NCBI RefSeq assembly: GCF_003590835.1
Contig: NZ_QYUQ01000002.1
Location: forward strand, 1,612,001-1,676,000
Source of the DNA: Noviherbaspirillum sedimenti
GTDB lineage: Bacteria; Pseudomonadota; Gammaproteobacteria; Burkholderiales; Burkholderiaceae_D
Length of the DNA: 64,000 nucleotides
Direction: 5' to 3'
The notes under the pieces were generated by a model, which was not told where the DNA came from, did no database searches, and was given only the letters and a program-made list of their open reading frames with translations. The position numbers were made by a program, and so were the translations under genes. Position 1 is the first letter of the stretch. Every line of letters starts with the position of its first letter. Of the stretch, positions 32,437-42,320 are shown piece by piece.

Positions 32437-33171
32437 ATGCCCCACTCCAAGGCAGCACCGGGCCCTGCCCGTCACGGCAAGGTCTGGTTGCTGGGGGCGG
32501 GGCCGGGCGCCGCCGACCTCATCACCGTACGCGGTGCGCACCTGCTGGCGCAAGCCGATGTGGTGCTGCACGACGCCCTGGTCACCGATGAAATGCTGGC
32601 GCTGTGCCCGCAAGCGGTAAAAATTTCGGTAGGAAAACGCTCCGGCCAGCGCTCGACGGCGCAGGCGGAAATCAACCGGCAACTGGTCGAATGCGCCGGG
32701 CAATACCAGCAGGTGGTGCGGCTGAAAGGCGGCGATCCGATGCTGTTCGGCCGCGCCGACGAGGAATTGCGCGCGCTGGAAGCGGCCGGCATCGAAGTGG
32801 AAATCGTCCCCGGCATCACCGCCGCACTGGCTGCCGCTGCTTCCGCCAAGCTGCCGCTGACCCGCCGCGGCGTCGCCCGCAGTGTCGCCTTTTTCACTTC
32901 CAGCACCGCCCCCGGCCATCCGGAAGAAACCACCCTGCCCGATTGCGACACGCTGGTGCAGTACATGGGCGGCAAGGAAGCCATCGCCACCGCGCGCAAC
33001 CTGCTGGCGCGCGGCGAAGCCCCCGGCCTGCCGGTGGTGGTGGTGGAGAACTGCAGCCGCGCCAACGAGCGCATCATGCATCTGGATCTAAGTGAGCTGG
33101 AACGGGGCCTGGAGGCATGCCAGGGGCCGGTGCTGGTGATGATCGGCGCGGCGCTGGCGCCGCGCGGCTAG
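32437..33171 (+). CDS. cobA: uroporphyrinogen-III C-methyltransferase
   Basis: The 244-residue SAM enzyme makes precorrin-2 from uroporphyrinogen III. Motifs are VWLLGAGPGAADLITVRG at the N-terminus, VVRLKGGDPMLFGR and VPGITAALAAAA. It lacks the N-terminal dehydrogenase/ferrochelatase domain of CysG. It follows cysN by 11 bases, so the sulfur operon makes its own siroheme precursor for CysI. The same product also feeds cobalamin synthesis. Confidence 0.92.
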   Translation: MPHSKAAPGPARHGKVWLLGAGPGAADLITVRGAHLLAQADVVLHDALVTDEMLALCPQAVKISVGKRSGQRSTAQAEINRQLVECAGQYQQVVRLKGGDPMLFGRADEELRALEAAGIEVEIVPGITAALAAAASAKLPLTRRGVARSVAFFTSSTAPGHPEETTLPDCDTLVQYMGGKEAIATARNLLARGEAPGLPVVVVENCSRANERIMHLDLSELERGLEACQGPVLVMIGAALAPRG

Positions 33172-33229
33172 GAAAAACTGCCAGCCCTGCCAGCCCATCA
33201 AGGCCTCAGGCGTGCGGACGGTCCAGCGT

Positions 33230-33607
33230 TTACTGCGTGTCCAGGCTGGCCACGCAGTAAGCGGCGATCGCTTGCAGCACGCTCTCCGCCTCGCCAACCG
33301 CGCTGGCGATCCGAAAGCGGACCGCCGGATAAGTTTGCCGCAGCGCTTCCACCATCGGCGGCAGATCGCGCAACACATGGCCGCCCTGGCCGAAAAACAC
33401 CGGCACCAGCGTGACATCGTCGCAGCCTTGCGCGGCCAGCGTCTGCACCAGTTCGGGCAGGCGCGGCGGCATCAACTCCAGAAAAGCCAGTTCCACCGCA
33501 ACCCCTGGCAACTGCCCGCGCAACATCTCGCGCAGGCGCTCGAACGGCACAGCCCATCGCGCATCGCGCGCGCCATGCGCAAACAGGATCAGGGCCCGGG
33601 TCGCCAT
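33230..33607 (-). CDS. cbiX: sirohydrochlorin chelatase, CbiX-type short form
   Basis: The 125-residue single-domain protein has LILFAHGARD at the N-terminus and PVFFGQGGHVLRDLP in the middle, giving the two His residues that bind the metal in CbiX/SirB enzymes. Short CbiX proteins act as homodimers and insert Fe2+ (siroheme) or Co2+ (cobalamin). It converges with cobA, whose stop is 58 bases away, and starts one base after the lptG stop. Together with cobA it covers two of the three steps to siroheme; the precorrin-2 oxidation step is not seen here. Confidence 0.85.
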   Translation of the reverse strand: MATRALILFAHGARDARWAVPFERLREMLRGQLPGVAVELAFLELMPPRLPELVQTLAAQGCDDVTLVPVFFGQGGHVLRDLPPMVEALRQTYPAVRFRIASAVGEAESVLQAIAAYCVASLDTQ

Positions 33608-33608
33608 C

Positions 33609-34757
33609 CTAGTGTCGCTCCACCCACCACAGCGCACCGATCGCCATCAGCAGGAACAAGGTGCTTGGCAAGGCCGCCGTTGCAAACGCCGGCCAGGTAT
33701 TGATCAGGCCGAGGTGGGAAAACAGGTTGTTCAAGAGCTGGAAAGCCACGCCGATCATGATGCCGGAGAAAATCTTCAGGCTCACCCCGCCGGAACGGAA
33801 ATGCATGTAGGCGAATGGCAGCGCCAGCGCCAGCATCACGAATACGGCGAAGGGATAGACCACTTTTTTCCAGAAGGCGATTTCGTAACGGCTGGTGGCC
33901 TGGCGGTTTTCCTCCAGGTGGCGCGTATACGCCGCCAGATCCTTGGCCGACATGCGATCCGGATCGGCGAACACCACCGACAGGATGTCAGGCGTGATTT
34001 CAGACACCATGCGGTAGGCATCCAGCTGGCGCATGGTAATGCCTTCAGGGCGCCCCGCATTCGTCCCGGGCTGTACGAAGGCATCGGCGGCAAACTGCGT
34101 CTGCACCACCTGGCGCAGTTGCCAGGCCTGGTCACCGAGGTAGCTGGCACTGACGGCGCTCAACATCGCTTTCAGGCGGAAGTCATGGTCGAACTCGTAG
34201 ACGCGCACGTCATTCAGCAAGCCGTCCGGCTGCACCTGGCGCACATTGATGAAGCGCGAGCCAATCACGGCGCCGCTGCCATCCTCGGCCTTGACGGTAT
34301 CCTTGGCCCACAGGCCGGAGCGGAATTCCTGGGAAAGGTTGGCGCCCTGCGCGCGCAGCTTCCACTTCTCGGCCATTTCGCTGGACTTGGGCGCGATCAA
34401 TTCACCAAACAGGATGGTGAGCACGGCGAAGACCAGGCCGATCTTGGCCAGCATCATGCCGGCGCGCCAGGTCGACATGCCTGACACCCGCATGATGGTG
34501 AATTCAGAGCGGGAGGCCAACTGCGACAAGGTATAGATCGTGCCGATCAATGCCGCGATCGGCATCAATTCGTAGGCATAGCCCGGCAAGCCCAGCAGGA
34601 CGTACACCAGCGCACCCTGGAAGGTATAGCTGCCATGCCCCACCGCTGACAACTCGCCCATCATGTCGAAAAACGCAAACAGCGCCAGGAAGGCCACCAG
34701 TACGAACAGGACCGACTTGAAGATTTCCGACAACACATATTTTTGCAAGGTCTTCAT
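33609..34757 (-). CDS. lptG: LPS export ABC transporter permease LptG
   Basis: The 382-residue protein has N-terminal helices (YVLSEIFKSVLFVLVAFLALFAFFD), a periplasmic beta-jellyroll domain (about 130-270) and three C-terminal helices. This is the LptF/LptG fold that pulls lipopolysaccharide from the inner membrane toward LptC-LptA. SEFTIMRVSGMS is the coupling region facing the LptB ATPase. Its ATG overlaps the lptF stop as ATGA. The order lptF then lptG in an operon facing pepA is usual in betaproteobacteria. Confidence 0.93.
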   Translation of the reverse strand: MKTLQKYVLSEIFKSVLFVLVAFLALFAFFDMMGELSAVGHGSYTFQGALVYVLLGLPGYAYELMPIAALIGTIYTLSQLASRSEFTIMRVSGMSTWRAGMMLAKIGLVFAVLTILFGELIAPKSSEMAEKWKLRAQGANLSQEFRSGLWAKDTVKAEDGSGAVIGSRFINVRQVQPDGLLNDVRVYEFDHDFRLKAMLSAVSASYLGDQAWQLRQVVQTQFAADAFVQPGTNAGRPEGITMRQLDAYRMVSEITPDILSVVFADPDRMSAKDLAAYTRHLEENRQATSRYEIAFWKKVVYPFAVFVMLALALPFAYMHFRSGGVSLKIFSGIMIGVAFQLLNNLFSHLGLINTWPAFATAALPSTLFLLMAIGALWWVERH

Positions 34758-35887
34758 GCTTGTGCCTGCCTCGGCGTCACGCCGCGCTTGAAGCGGGCCC
34801 ACAGCGCCAGCGGATGGTATGGGTTGTTGACATTGATGCGCCACGAGAACAGAAACACTGTGATCAGCAGCGCCGCCGCATGCACCGGCCACCATCCCAG
34901 GGCGAACGACAGTTTGCCCTGCACCACTGCCACCCGTACCACGCTGATCAGGTTGCTGTAGACAATCGCCAGCATCAGGGCGACCAGCAGATTGGCGGAA
35001 CGGCCGCCGCGCGGATTGACGAAACCGAGCGGGATCGCCAGCAGCATCAGCAGCAATGCCATGAACGGTGTCGCCATCCGCCACAGCAACTCGCCCCGGT
35101 TGAAACGGTCAGGATTGGCCAGCAGCGCCTTCGTCGGCAATGCCCGCGACGAAGTGTCGCCGACCAGCGCCTGCGACTGGCGCGAGATCAGCAGGCCATA
35201 GCGCTCGAATTCCATCAATTGAAAGTCCGGCTGGGTCGGCATGCCGTCATAGCGCCGGCCCTGGTGCAGGACCAGAAACTTGTCGCCATTGCGGTCGAGC
35301 TCGGTAGTGCCTTCCCTGGCCACCACGATGCTGGTCTTGCCGTTGGGCTCGCGCGTATTGACGAAGATGTTGCGCACCTTGTCAGCCGCGCCGGAAATCC
35401 CTTCGACAAAGAACACCCGGTCCTGCGACGAGGATTCCTGGAAGCGGCCCGGCGAAACACGGGCGATATCCTCGCGGTTGGCGAAGCGTTCGCGGAATTC
35501 GGCGCTTTGCTCATTGGCCCAGGGCGTGACGATGAAGCTCAGCATTCCGGTCAGGAACACCACCGGCAAGCCGAACGACAAGACCGGCTTGATCCAGCGC
35601 GTCAGACCGAGGCCGGACGCGAACCAGACCACCATTTCGGAATCCTGGTAGCTGCGCGTGACCACCAGCAGCACCGAAATGAAACCGGTCAGGATCAGGA
35701 TGTACGGCGAGTAGGACAAGGCGGCAAAGCCCAGCATGGCGACCACATCCGCCGAGGCGATCTTGCCGCCGGCTGCCTGGCCGAGGATCTTGATCAAGAG
35801 GATGGTGACGGTAATCGTAAACAGCGTCGTGAAGACTGCGCCGGCTATGCTGATCAATTCGCGTCGAAGAGCGCGTTCGAAAATCAT
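34754..35887 (-). CDS. lptF: LPS export ABC transporter permease LptF
   Basis: The 377-residue protein starts [19 protein letters not shown], the typical LptF N-terminus, with helices flanking a periplasmic domain (about 110-260) and a C-terminal set of three helices ending in a basic tail. [17 protein letters not shown] is the ATPase-coupling segment. With LptG and LptB it drives LPS transport. It is divergent from pepA, with 37 bases between the start codons, so the two promoters overlap. Confidence 0.93.
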   Translation of the reverse strand: MIFERALRRELISIAGAVFTTLFTITVTILLIKILGQAAGGKIASADVVAMLGFAALSYSPYILILTGFISVLLVVTRSYQDSEMVVWFASGLGLTRWIKPVLSFGLPVVFLTGMLSFIVTPWANEQSAEFRERFANREDIARVSPGRFQESSSQDRVFFVEGISGAADKVRNIFVNTREPNGKTSIVVAREGTTELDRNGDKFLVLHQGRRYDGMPTQPDFQLMEFERYGLLISRQSQALVGDTSSRALPTKALLANPDRFNRGELLWRMATPFMALLLMLLAIPLGFVNPRGGRSANLLVALMLAIVYSNLISVVRVAVVQGKLSFALGWWPVHAAALLITVFLFSWRINVNNPYHPLALWARFKRGVTPRQAQA

Positions 35888-35893
35888 TGACTA

Positions 35894-35899
35894 TATAAT
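35894..35899 (+). promoter_or_regulatory. -10 element of pepA
   Basis: A consensus TATAAT lies 25 bases upstream of the pepA start in the 37-base gap to lptF, just ahead of the AGGGAG ribosome-binding site. A matching -35 box inside lptF is not clear. The element is close to symmetric and could also serve the opposite strand. Confidence 0.5.
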
Positions 35900-35924
35900 T
35901 GGGGGATCAACAAGGGAGAATGGC

Positions 35925-37472
35925 ATGGACTTTAGCATAAAATCATTCGACGCAAAAAACCCGGCAGGTGCGCTGAAGACCGGTTGCCTGGTGGTCGGCG
36001 TCTTTGAAGATGGGAAACTGTCCGACGCCGCCGCGCAAGCCGGCCGAAAAGGCGAACTGAGCGCGGCAGTCAAATCCGGCGACATCAGCGGCAAGCCCGG
36101 CACCACCCTGCTCCTGCGTAACGCCGGCGGCGCCAATGGCGGCACGGCCGAACGCATCCTGCTGGTTGGCCTGGGCAAGCAGGATGCCGTCACCGACAAG
36201 AATTTCAACAGCGCGCTGCAAGCCACAGCACGCGTGCTGGCAAGCCTGGGCGGCGGCGATGCCGTCATCGCCCTGCCGTGGGAGCAAGTCAAGGAGCGCG
36301 ACCTGTTCTGGGCGGTCCGCGGCGGCGTCCTTGCCCTGCGCGAGCAGGCCTACCGCTTCGACGCCATGAAAAGCAAGAAGGAACCGGTATCGCAGGGCGT
36401 GAAGAAAATCGCTTTCGCCGTTGCAGCGCAAGCGCTGGCGCCAGCCAGGGTGGCCCTGGCCGAAGGCGTGGCGGTGGCCAACGGCATGGATCTGGCGCGC
36501 GACCTCGGCAACCTGCCGCCCAATGTCTGCACGCCGACCTACCTCGCCAACACGGCCAAAAAGCTGGCACGCGAATTCAAACTCGGCGTCGAAGTGCTCG
36601 ACCGCAAGCAGATGCAGGCGCTGAAAATGGGCAGCTTCCTGTCCGTCACCCACGGCACCGTCGAGCCGCCCAAGTTCATCGTCCTCAAGCACGAAGGCGG
36701 CAAGGCCAAGGAGGCGCCGGTAGTCCTGGTCGGCAAGGGCATCACCTTCGATTCCGGCGGCATTTCGCTCAAGCCGGGCGGCAGCATGGATGAGATGAAG
36801 TACGACATGTGCGGCGCCGCCTCGGTGCTCGGCACCATCCGTGCCATCGCCGAACTGGGCCTGAAGCTGAATGTCATCGGCGTCATCCCCGCCACCGAGA
36901 ACATGCCTTCCGGCAGCGCCACCAAGCCGGGCGACGTCATCACCTCGATGTCGGGCCAGACCATCGAAGTATTGAACACCGATGCCGAGGGCCGCCTGAT
37001 CCTGTGCGATGCGCTGACCTATGCGGAGCGCTTCAAGCCAGCCGCGGTGGTGGATATCGCCACCCTGACCGGCGCCTGCATCACCGCGCTCGGCCACCAC
37101 AATTCCGGCCTGTTCACCCGTCACGATGCCGCCCACGACGCCCTCGCCGATGAATTGCTGAGCGCCGGCCGCGCCAGCGGCGATACCGCCTGGCGCCTGC
37201 CGATCGAGGACAGCTACCAGGAACAGCTTAAATCCAACTTTGCCGACATGGCCAATATCGGCGGCGCCCCGGCCGGCAGCATTACCGCCGCCTGCTTCCT
37301 CGCGCGCTATACCAGCAAATATACCTGGGCCCACCTCGACATCGCCGGCACCGCCTGGAAAAGCGGCGCCGCCAAGGGCGCCACCGGACGCCCGGTGCCG
37401 CTGTTGACGACCTTCCTGATCCGCCACGCACAGGCACAGGCATTGACGGGCAAAGGCAAGAAGGCCGCATGA
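35925..37472 (+). CDS. pepA: leucyl aminopeptidase (M17)
   Basis: The 515-residue enzyme removes N-terminal residues from peptides using two metal ions. The C-terminal catalytic domain shows [17 protein letters not shown] (metal-binding Lys and Asp) and the M17 signature [14 protein letters not shown], with the catalytic Arg in [13 protein letters not shown] is also present. The N-terminal about 160 residues form the variable hexamer domain. AAGGGAG precedes MDFSIKSF; upstream in-frame codons lie in the lptF promoter. It overlaps xthA by four bases. In some bacteria PepA also binds DNA, which is not testable here. Confidence 0.94.
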   Translation: MDFSIKSFDAKNPAGALKTGCLVVGVFEDGKLSDAAAQAGRKGELSAAVKSGDISGKPGTTLLLRNAGGANGGTAERILLVGLGKQDAVTDKNFNSALQATARVLASLGGGDAVIALPWEQVKERDLFWAVRGGVLALREQAYRFDAMKSKKEPVSQGVKKIAFAVAAQALAPARVALAEGVAVANGMDLARDLGNLPPNVCTPTYLANTAKKLAREFKLGVEVLDRKQMQALKMGSFLSVTHGTVEPPKFIVLKHEGGKAKEAPVVLVGKGITFDSGGISLKPGGSMDEMKYDMCGAASVLGTIRAIAELGLKLNVIGVIPATENMPSGSATKPGDVITSMSGQTIEVLNTDAEGRLILCDALTYAERFKPAAVVDIATLTGACITALGHHNSGLFTRHDAAHDALADELLSAGRASGDTAWRLPIEDSYQEQLKSNFADMANIGGAPAGSITAACFLARYTSKYTWAHLDIAGTAWKSGAAKGATGRPVPLLTTFLIRHAQAQALTGKGKKAA

Positions 37473-38233
37473 AGCTCGCCACATGGAACGTCAACTCGCT
37501 GAAGGTGCGCCTGCCGCAAGTGCTGCAATGGCTGGCGGAAAATCCGGTGGATGTGCTCTGCCTGCAGGAGACCAAGCTCACCGACGACAAATTTCCGGTC
37601 GCCGAAATCGAGGCGGCCGGTTACCAGGTCGCCTTCACCGGACAAAAGACTTATAACGGCGTGGCGATCCTGTCGCGTCATCCGATGACCGAAGTCGTCA
37701 AGGGCAATCCGCATTTCGAGGATGAACAACAGCGCCTGATCGCCGCCAGCATCGACGGCATGCGCGTCATCTGCGCGTATGTGCCGAATGGCCAGGCTCT
37801 TGATTCCGACAAGTACGGCTACAAGCTGCGCTGGCTCGAGGGCCTGCGGCACTGGCTGGCCGAGGAACTGGCGGCGCACGACAAACTGGCCATCCTGGGC
37901 GACTACAACATCGCCCCGGAAGACCGCGACGTCCACGACCCGGCAGCCTGGGAAGGTAATGTCCTGGTCTCGCCACCCGAACGCGCAGCCTTCCGCCAGT
38001 TGCAGGACATGAACCTGAAGGATGCCTTCCGCCTGTTCGAGCAGCCCGACAAGCTCTTCAGCTGGTGGGATTATCGGCAAATGGCGTTCCGCCGCAACAT
38101 GGGCCTGCGCATCGACCACATCCTGCTGTCGGCGCCGCTGGCAACGCGCTGCAGCGCCTGCGTCATCGACAAGGTGCCGCGCAAGTGGGAACAGCCCTCC
38201 GACCACACCCCGGTCGTCGCCACGCTCGACTGA
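37469..38233 (+). CDS. xthA: exodeoxyribonuclease III
   Basis: The 254-residue AP endonuclease/3'-5' exonuclease has [18 protein letters not shown] at the N-terminus, the metal-binding Glu in CLQETKL, the catalytic [14 protein letters not shown] segment and the closing SDHTPVVA with catalytic Asp-His. It repairs abasic sites and blocked 3' ends. Its ATG overlaps the pepA TGA, so translation is coupled. The downstream region (38234-38378) holds hairpins belonging to the convergent gene. Confidence 0.94.
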   Translation: MKLATWNVNSLKVRLPQVLQWLAENPVDVLCLQETKLTDDKFPVAEIEAAGYQVAFTGQKTYNGVAILSRHPMTEVVKGNPHFEDEQQRLIAASIDGMRVICAYVPNGQALDSDKYGYKLRWLEGLRHWLAEELAAHDKLAILGDYNIAPEDRDVHDPAAWEGNVLVSPPERAAFRQLQDMNLKDAFRLFEQPDKLFSWWDYRQMAFRRNMGLRIDHILLSAPLATRCSACVIDKVPRKWEQPSDHTPVVATLD

Positions 38234-38282
38234 TCCCCCTCGACGCCGGGGAACACTTCCCCGGCACAAATCCGGCAGCCAA

Positions 38283-38367
38283 TAAAAAGCCTCCCGCTTG
38301 GGGAGGCGCAAAGTTCCGGCAGAGTCGTTTCTGCCGGGAGTGGCCGGCCCGTCGCAGCGGGCCGGCC
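38283..38367 (-). terminator. triple hairpin 3' region of the binding-protein gene, last with a T run
   Basis: Reading from the stop of the minus-strand gene, three perfect stems follow: GGCCGGCCCG/CGGGCCGGCC (38342-38367, loop 6), CCGGCAGA/TCTGCCGG (38316-38337, loop 6) and GCCTCCC/GGGAGGC (38289-38307) followed by a T-rich tail on the minus strand. The last is a standard terminator. The first two may protect the mRNA 3' end or stop transcription from the xthA side. Confidence 0.7.
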
Positions 38368-38378
38368 TGGAGCAAGCA

Positions 38379-39557
38379 TTAACGCTTGTTGCGGATAGGA
38401 ATTTCCATTTCTTCCGGCTTGATTTCGCGCACCAGTTCAGGCACGCCCCAGACGAATGCCGGGTCGTTCTTGATCTTGAAGTGGTACATCGATTGCATCG
38501 CCTGATGGTCTTCCTTGCGGAAAGTCATCTTGCCCTTCGGCGTATCGAAGCTCAGGCCTTCCATGGCCGCGATCAGCTTGTCGGTGTTGGTATCGCCACC
38601 GGTCTTCTTGAGCGCTTCCACCACGGCGATACCGGCTGCCATGCCGCCAGCCGTGAAGAAATCAGGCGGGGTCTTGTAGCGCTTGTAGTGCTCGGTGTTC
38701 AGCCAGTTGTTGATCGGGTTTTTCGGGATGCCGTAGTAGTAGTACAGCGCGCCTTCCATGCCCGGCAACTTCTTGTACGCGGCCATCGCCGGCAGGATGT
38801 TGCCGCCGGTGGAGATTTCAATGCCATAACGCTCTTTGAGGTTCATGTCGGCAAACTTGCCGAACGGGTCGCCACCACCGGCCCACATCAGCCACATGAT
38901 CTTGCGGCCCGGCGCGTCTTTCAGCTTTTCGATGATGCGCTGCGCGCTGGCGGTGAAGTCGGTGGAGGTCGGCGGCGCGTATTCTTCATGCACCAGCTTG
39001 GCATTCTTGATGGCGCCCTTGAACGCCTTGATGCCGTCACGGCCAAAGGACGAATCCGGGGCGAAGGTCACGATGGTGGTGCCAGCCTTGTCGATGGCCA
39101 CGGCGTTGGAGATGGCGTCCTGGGACGAATTGCGGCCGGTACGGAAAATGTACTTGTTCCACTTTTCACCGGTGATGGCGTCGGCCACGGCCGGCTCCAC
39201 CAGCAGGATCTTCTTGAATTCTTCGGCGATCGGCAGCATGGCCAGGGCCACGCCCGAGTGGGTCGGGCCGACGGCGATGTCAGCCTTGTCATCCTGGTAG
39301 GCGGCGGTCAGCTGGGCCTTGCCGATGTCGGGCTTGCACTGGTCATCCTTGTCGATCAGCACCAGTTTGTTGCCGTTGACTTCGTTGGTGCCCTTGGTGG
39401 CGTATTGCAGGCCGAGTTGCAGGCCCACCTGGGTTTGCTTGGCGTAGGCTTCCAGGATGCCGGTCTTGCAGTAAATGTGGGCAATCTTGATGTCCTTTGC
39501 TTGCACGGATGCAGCGGCGCACATGATGGCCAGGGCGGAAAGTACGTGACGTTTCAT
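38379..39557 (-). CDS. periplasmic branched-chain amino acid/amide-type ABC binding protein
   Basis: The 392-residue protein has a signal peptide (MKRHVLSALAIMCAAASVQA) and a Peripla_BP_6 (LivJ/HAAT) fold: IKIAHIYCKTGILEAYAKQT, GPTHSGVALAMLPIAEE and TFAPDSSFGRDGIKAFKGA. It should bind a small organic solute in the periplasm for an ABC transporter of the HAAT family. No permease or ATPase gene is nearby, so the partner is encoded elsewhere. It follows a second, distinct binding protein by 33 bases. The ligand is unknown; aromatic acids and amides are common for this branch. Confidence 0.88.
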   Translation of the reverse strand: MKRHVLSALAIMCAAASVQAKDIKIAHIYCKTGILEAYAKQTQVGLQLGLQYATKGTNEVNGNKLVLIDKDDQCKPDIGKAQLTAAYQDDKADIAVGPTHSGVALAMLPIAEEFKKILLVEPAVADAITGEKWNKYIFRTGRNSSQDAISNAVAIDKAGTTIVTFAPDSSFGRDGIKAFKGAIKNAKLVHEEYAPPTSTDFTASAQRIIEKLKDAPGRKIMWLMWAGGGDPFGKFADMNLKERYGIEISTGGNILPAMAAYKKLPGMEGALYYYYGIPKNPINNWLNTEHYKRYKTPPDFFTAGGMAAGIAVVEALKKTGGDTNTDKLIAAMEGLSFDTPKGKMTFRKEDHQAMQSMYHFKIKNDPAFVWGVPELVREIKPEEMEIPIRNKR

Positions 39558-39590
39558 ATGATTGGTGTCCTTGTTATTTTAAAATGAACA

Positions 39591-40805
39591 TTACTTCCAG
39601 AGGGCGCACTTGGACTCGGCCTTGCTCATGTAGGCCTGGTCACCCGGGATGGTCTGCACCACCTTGTAGTAATCCCATGGATATTTCGACTCGGCCGGCG
39701 TCTTCACCTGCATCAGGTACATGTCATGCACCATGCGGCCGTCCGGACGGATCACGCCATTCTTGGCAAACATGTCGTTGACCTTGGTCGCCTTCATCTG
39801 CGCCATCACCTTGTCGCCATCGTCGCTGCCCACGGCCTTGACCGCGTTCAGGTAGTGCATGGTGGCCGAGTAGTCGGCCGCATGCAGCATGGTCGGCTCT
39901 TTCTTGGTCTTGGCAAAGAATTTCTTCGACCAGGCGCGGGTGTCGTTGTTCAGGTCCCAGTACCAGCCGTCGGTCAGGTACATGCCCTGGGTCAGGTTCA
40001 GGCCCAGCGAGTGGATGTCGGTGATGAACACCAGGAGACCGGCCAGCTTCATGGTCTTGGTGATGCCGAACTCGTTGGCCGCCTTGATGGTGTTGATGGT
40101 GTCGCCGCCGGCATTGGCCATGCCCAGGATCTGCGCCTTGGATGCTTGCGCCTGCAGCAGGAAGGACGAGAAGTCGGAGGCGTTCAACGGATGCTTGACC
40201 TGGCCCTTGACCACGCCGCCCTGCACCTTGACGACGTCCGCGGTGTCTTTTTCCAGCGATGCGCCGAAAGCATAGTCGGCGGTCAGGAAGAACCAGTCCT
40301 TGCCGCCGTTCTTGACGATGGCGCCGCCCGTGCCGCGTGCCAGCGCCACGGTGTCATAGGCGTAGTGCACGGTGTAGGCGGTGCAATCCTCGTTGGTCAG
40401 ACGCGAAGAGCCGGCGCCGATCGAGATGAAGGGTTTTTTCTTTTCCGCGGCCAGCTTGGCCAGCGCCAGGTTCACGCCCGAGTTGGTGCCGCCCAGGATC
40501 ATGTCGACGCCTTCGCGGTCGATCCATTCGCGGCCCTTGCTTGCTGCGATATCGGCCTTGTTCAGGTGGTCGGCGGAGACGAATTCGATTTTCTTGCCGT
40601 TGAGGGTGCCGCCGAAATCGGCAATCGCCATGCGCACGGCTTCAGCGCCGTTGGGGCCGTCGACGTCGGCGTACACGCCGGACATGTCGGTGATCAGGCC
40701 GATCTTGATGGTATCGCCGGAAATCTGCGCCGAGGCGGGAGCGGAAATGCCCAATGCAAGGGTGCCAAATACAGCGGCGGTCATGACTTTCATCGTGTTG
40801 CGCAT
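39591..40805 (-). CDS. periplasmic branched-chain-type ABC binding protein, second copy
   Basis: The 404-residue protein has a signal peptide ending ISAPASAQ and a Peripla_BP_6 fold: IKIGLITDMSGVYADVDGPNGAEAVRMA, VDMILGGTNSGVNLALAKLAAE, and DWFFLTADYAFGASLEKDT. It is only distantly similar to its downstream neighbour, so this is not a recent duplication. GGAG lies about 6 bases before the ATG. The two genes probably form a bicistronic message with alternative ligands for one remote transporter. Confidence 0.88.
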   Translation of the reverse strand: MRNTMKVMTAAVFGTLALGISAPASAQISGDTIKIGLITDMSGVYADVDGPNGAEAVRMAIADFGGTLNGKKIEFVSADHLNKADIAASKGREWIDREGVDMILGGTNSGVNLALAKLAAEKKKPFISIGAGSSRLTNEDCTAYTVHYAYDTVALARGTGGAIVKNGGKDWFFLTADYAFGASLEKDTADVVKVQGGVVKGQVKHPLNASDFSSFLLQAQASKAQILGMANAGGDTINTIKAANEFGITKTMKLAGLLVFITDIHSLGLNLTQGMYLTDGWYWDLNNDTRAWSKKFFAKTKKEPTMLHAADYSATMHYLNAVKAVGSDDGDKVMAQMKATKVNDMFAKNGVIRPDGRMVHDMYLMQVKTPAESKYPWDYYKVVQTIPGDQAYMSKAESKCALWK

Positions 40806-41000
40806 GCTTTCTCCAATTCAATGTTTATTATTTAAGTGCCAAGTTCTGGCGTGCAACAATTATTGATCTATGCCACAAGCAAAAATTTGACTTGCCAGCC
40901 AGAACATGTACCAGAGGCAAGGCCATCATAGGTGGGGAGATTTAAAACAGACTTAAAATTTTGTATAAAAGAAAACACTGTGGAAAGAATATGACAAGTA
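40806..41000. promoter_or_regulatory. AT-rich upstream region of the binding-protein operon
   Basis: The gap between the first binding-protein start and the kinase stop holds GTTCTGGC (40843-40850) and its inverted copy GCCAGAAC (40898-40905), 47 bases apart, and a very AT-rich stretch around 40940-40975. The operon promoter must be here; exact boxes are ambiguous. Confidence 0.4.
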
Positions 41001-42320
41001 TTAAATTTCCGCTCGGAAAATAACTTCCGCATGCAAGCCGCGCTTGCCGCTTGTACCGTTACGCAAGCGGATTTCGGCGCCATGGGCGTTGGCAATCTGC
41101 CGCACGATGGCCAGTCCCAACCCGCTGCCTTCGGACGGCGTGCCCGGCACCCGGTAGAAGCGGTCCATGACACGCAGCAGTTCTTCGTCCGGGATCCCTG
41201 GCCCGGTATCCTCGACCACCACGGCGAAGCCGCCGGGGTACGCCTGCACCGAGATATCCACCAGGCCGCCGGCAGGGGTGTAGCGGACGGCGTTATCGAC
41301 CAGGTTGTTCAACATGATGCGCAGCGATTCCGGATTGCCGTGGACGTGCGCCGACGTCGGATCAGCGGCCTTGACGCCAAGATCGATGCCGCGATCGACG
41401 GCAATCGGCGCGAAATAGACTGCCACGCAGTGCACCAGCGCCACCAGGTCGATGCGGTCGCTTACCCGGCGCGGCACCGCCGGGTCTTGCCGGGCATGGG
41501 TGAGCAACTGGTGCACCAGGTGGCTGGTACGTTCCAGCCCGCCCTTGAGATCGGCAAAGGCCTGGCGGCACTCCTCGTCGGTATCGGCGCGTTCGGCCAG
41601 CTGGACCTGCAGCTTGAGGGCCGTCAGCGGCGTCTTGAATTCGTGCGCCGCATCGGCGATGAAGGCGCTCTGGGCGGCGGCGGCACGGCGCAGGCGCGAC
41701 AGCAGCGCATTGAAGGCATGCGTCAGCGGCTGTATTTCGCGCGGCAATTCATAATCGGGAATATCGTTCAACGCATTGGCCTCGCGCGACTGCACCTGCG
41801 CCGCCACAATCTTGACCGCGTCCAGGCTGCGCCCCACCGTGACCCAGATCAGCACCGCCAGGAAAGGCAGCAGCAGAATCAGCGGCGCCACCGTGCGCAG
41901 CGCCACCGACGCCGCCAGCTCATGGCGGGCGCTGGCGAGCTGCGCCACCTGCACGATGGTTTCGCCCAGTCGGGCGTTATAGATGCGCCATTCGGTTTTC
42001 TCCACATATTGGTCGTGGAAGCCGGGAATCATGGGCTGCGGCAGGTTGACGATACCGTGCGAATTGTAGAGCCGGAAACCGTTGGCGCTATCCCAGACCT
42101 GCACCACGAAATCGTCGCGCTGGCTGTTCTGGTTGGTGCGGGTGGTGGCGACCGGCCCGGGCGGCTGCGGCAGCGACGCCACCATCTGCTTCATCTGCTT
42201 GTCCGACAGCTCGTTGGCTTCCTGGCGCGCGCGGTCATAGACCACCGCCGCCGCCAGCCCGATGGCGGTCGAGACCCCGACCAACAGCCACACCAGCAGC
42301 GTATTGCGAATCGAATTCAT
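41001..42320 (-). CDS. two-component sensor histidine kinase, QseC/TctE-like
   Basis: The 439-residue kinase has a membrane helix near residues 9-29, a periplasmic sensor of about 110 residues, a second helix near 145-165, a HAMP-like linker, HisKA with the phospho-His in AAHEFKTPLTALKLQ and a HATPase domain (NLVDNAVRYTP, VEDTGPGIPDEE, GSGLGLAIVRQIA). The periplasmic part has no recognisable ligand motif. It overlaps the response regulator by four bases. Related pairs such as QseBC, PmrAB and TctDE sense cations, hormones or carboxylates. Confidence 0.9.
   Translation of the reverse strand: MNSIRNTLLVWLLVGVSTAIGLAAAVVYDRARQEANELSDKQMKQMVASLPQPPGPVATTRTNQNSQRDDFVVQVWDSANGFRLYNSHGIVNLPQPMIPGFHDQYVEKTEWRIYNARLGETIVQVAQLASARHELAASVALRTVAPLILLLPFLAVLIWVTVGRSLDAVKIVAAQVQSREANALNDIPDYELPREIQPLTHAFNALLSRLRRAAAAQSAFIADAAHEFKTPLTALKLQVQLAERADTDEECRQAFADLKGGLERTSHLVHQLLTHARQDPAVPRRVSDRIDLVALVHCVAVYFAPIAVDRGIDLGVKAADPTSAHVHGNPESLRIMLNNLVDNAVRYTPAGGLVDISVQAYPGGFAVVVEDTGPGIPDEELLRVMDRFYRVPGTPSEGSGLGLAIVRQIANAHGAEIRLRNGTSGKRGLHAEVIFRAEI

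Noticed and set aside
33411..34484. 357-codon plus-strand frame over cbiX and lptG
   Set aside because: Antisense shadow of two well-supported genes.
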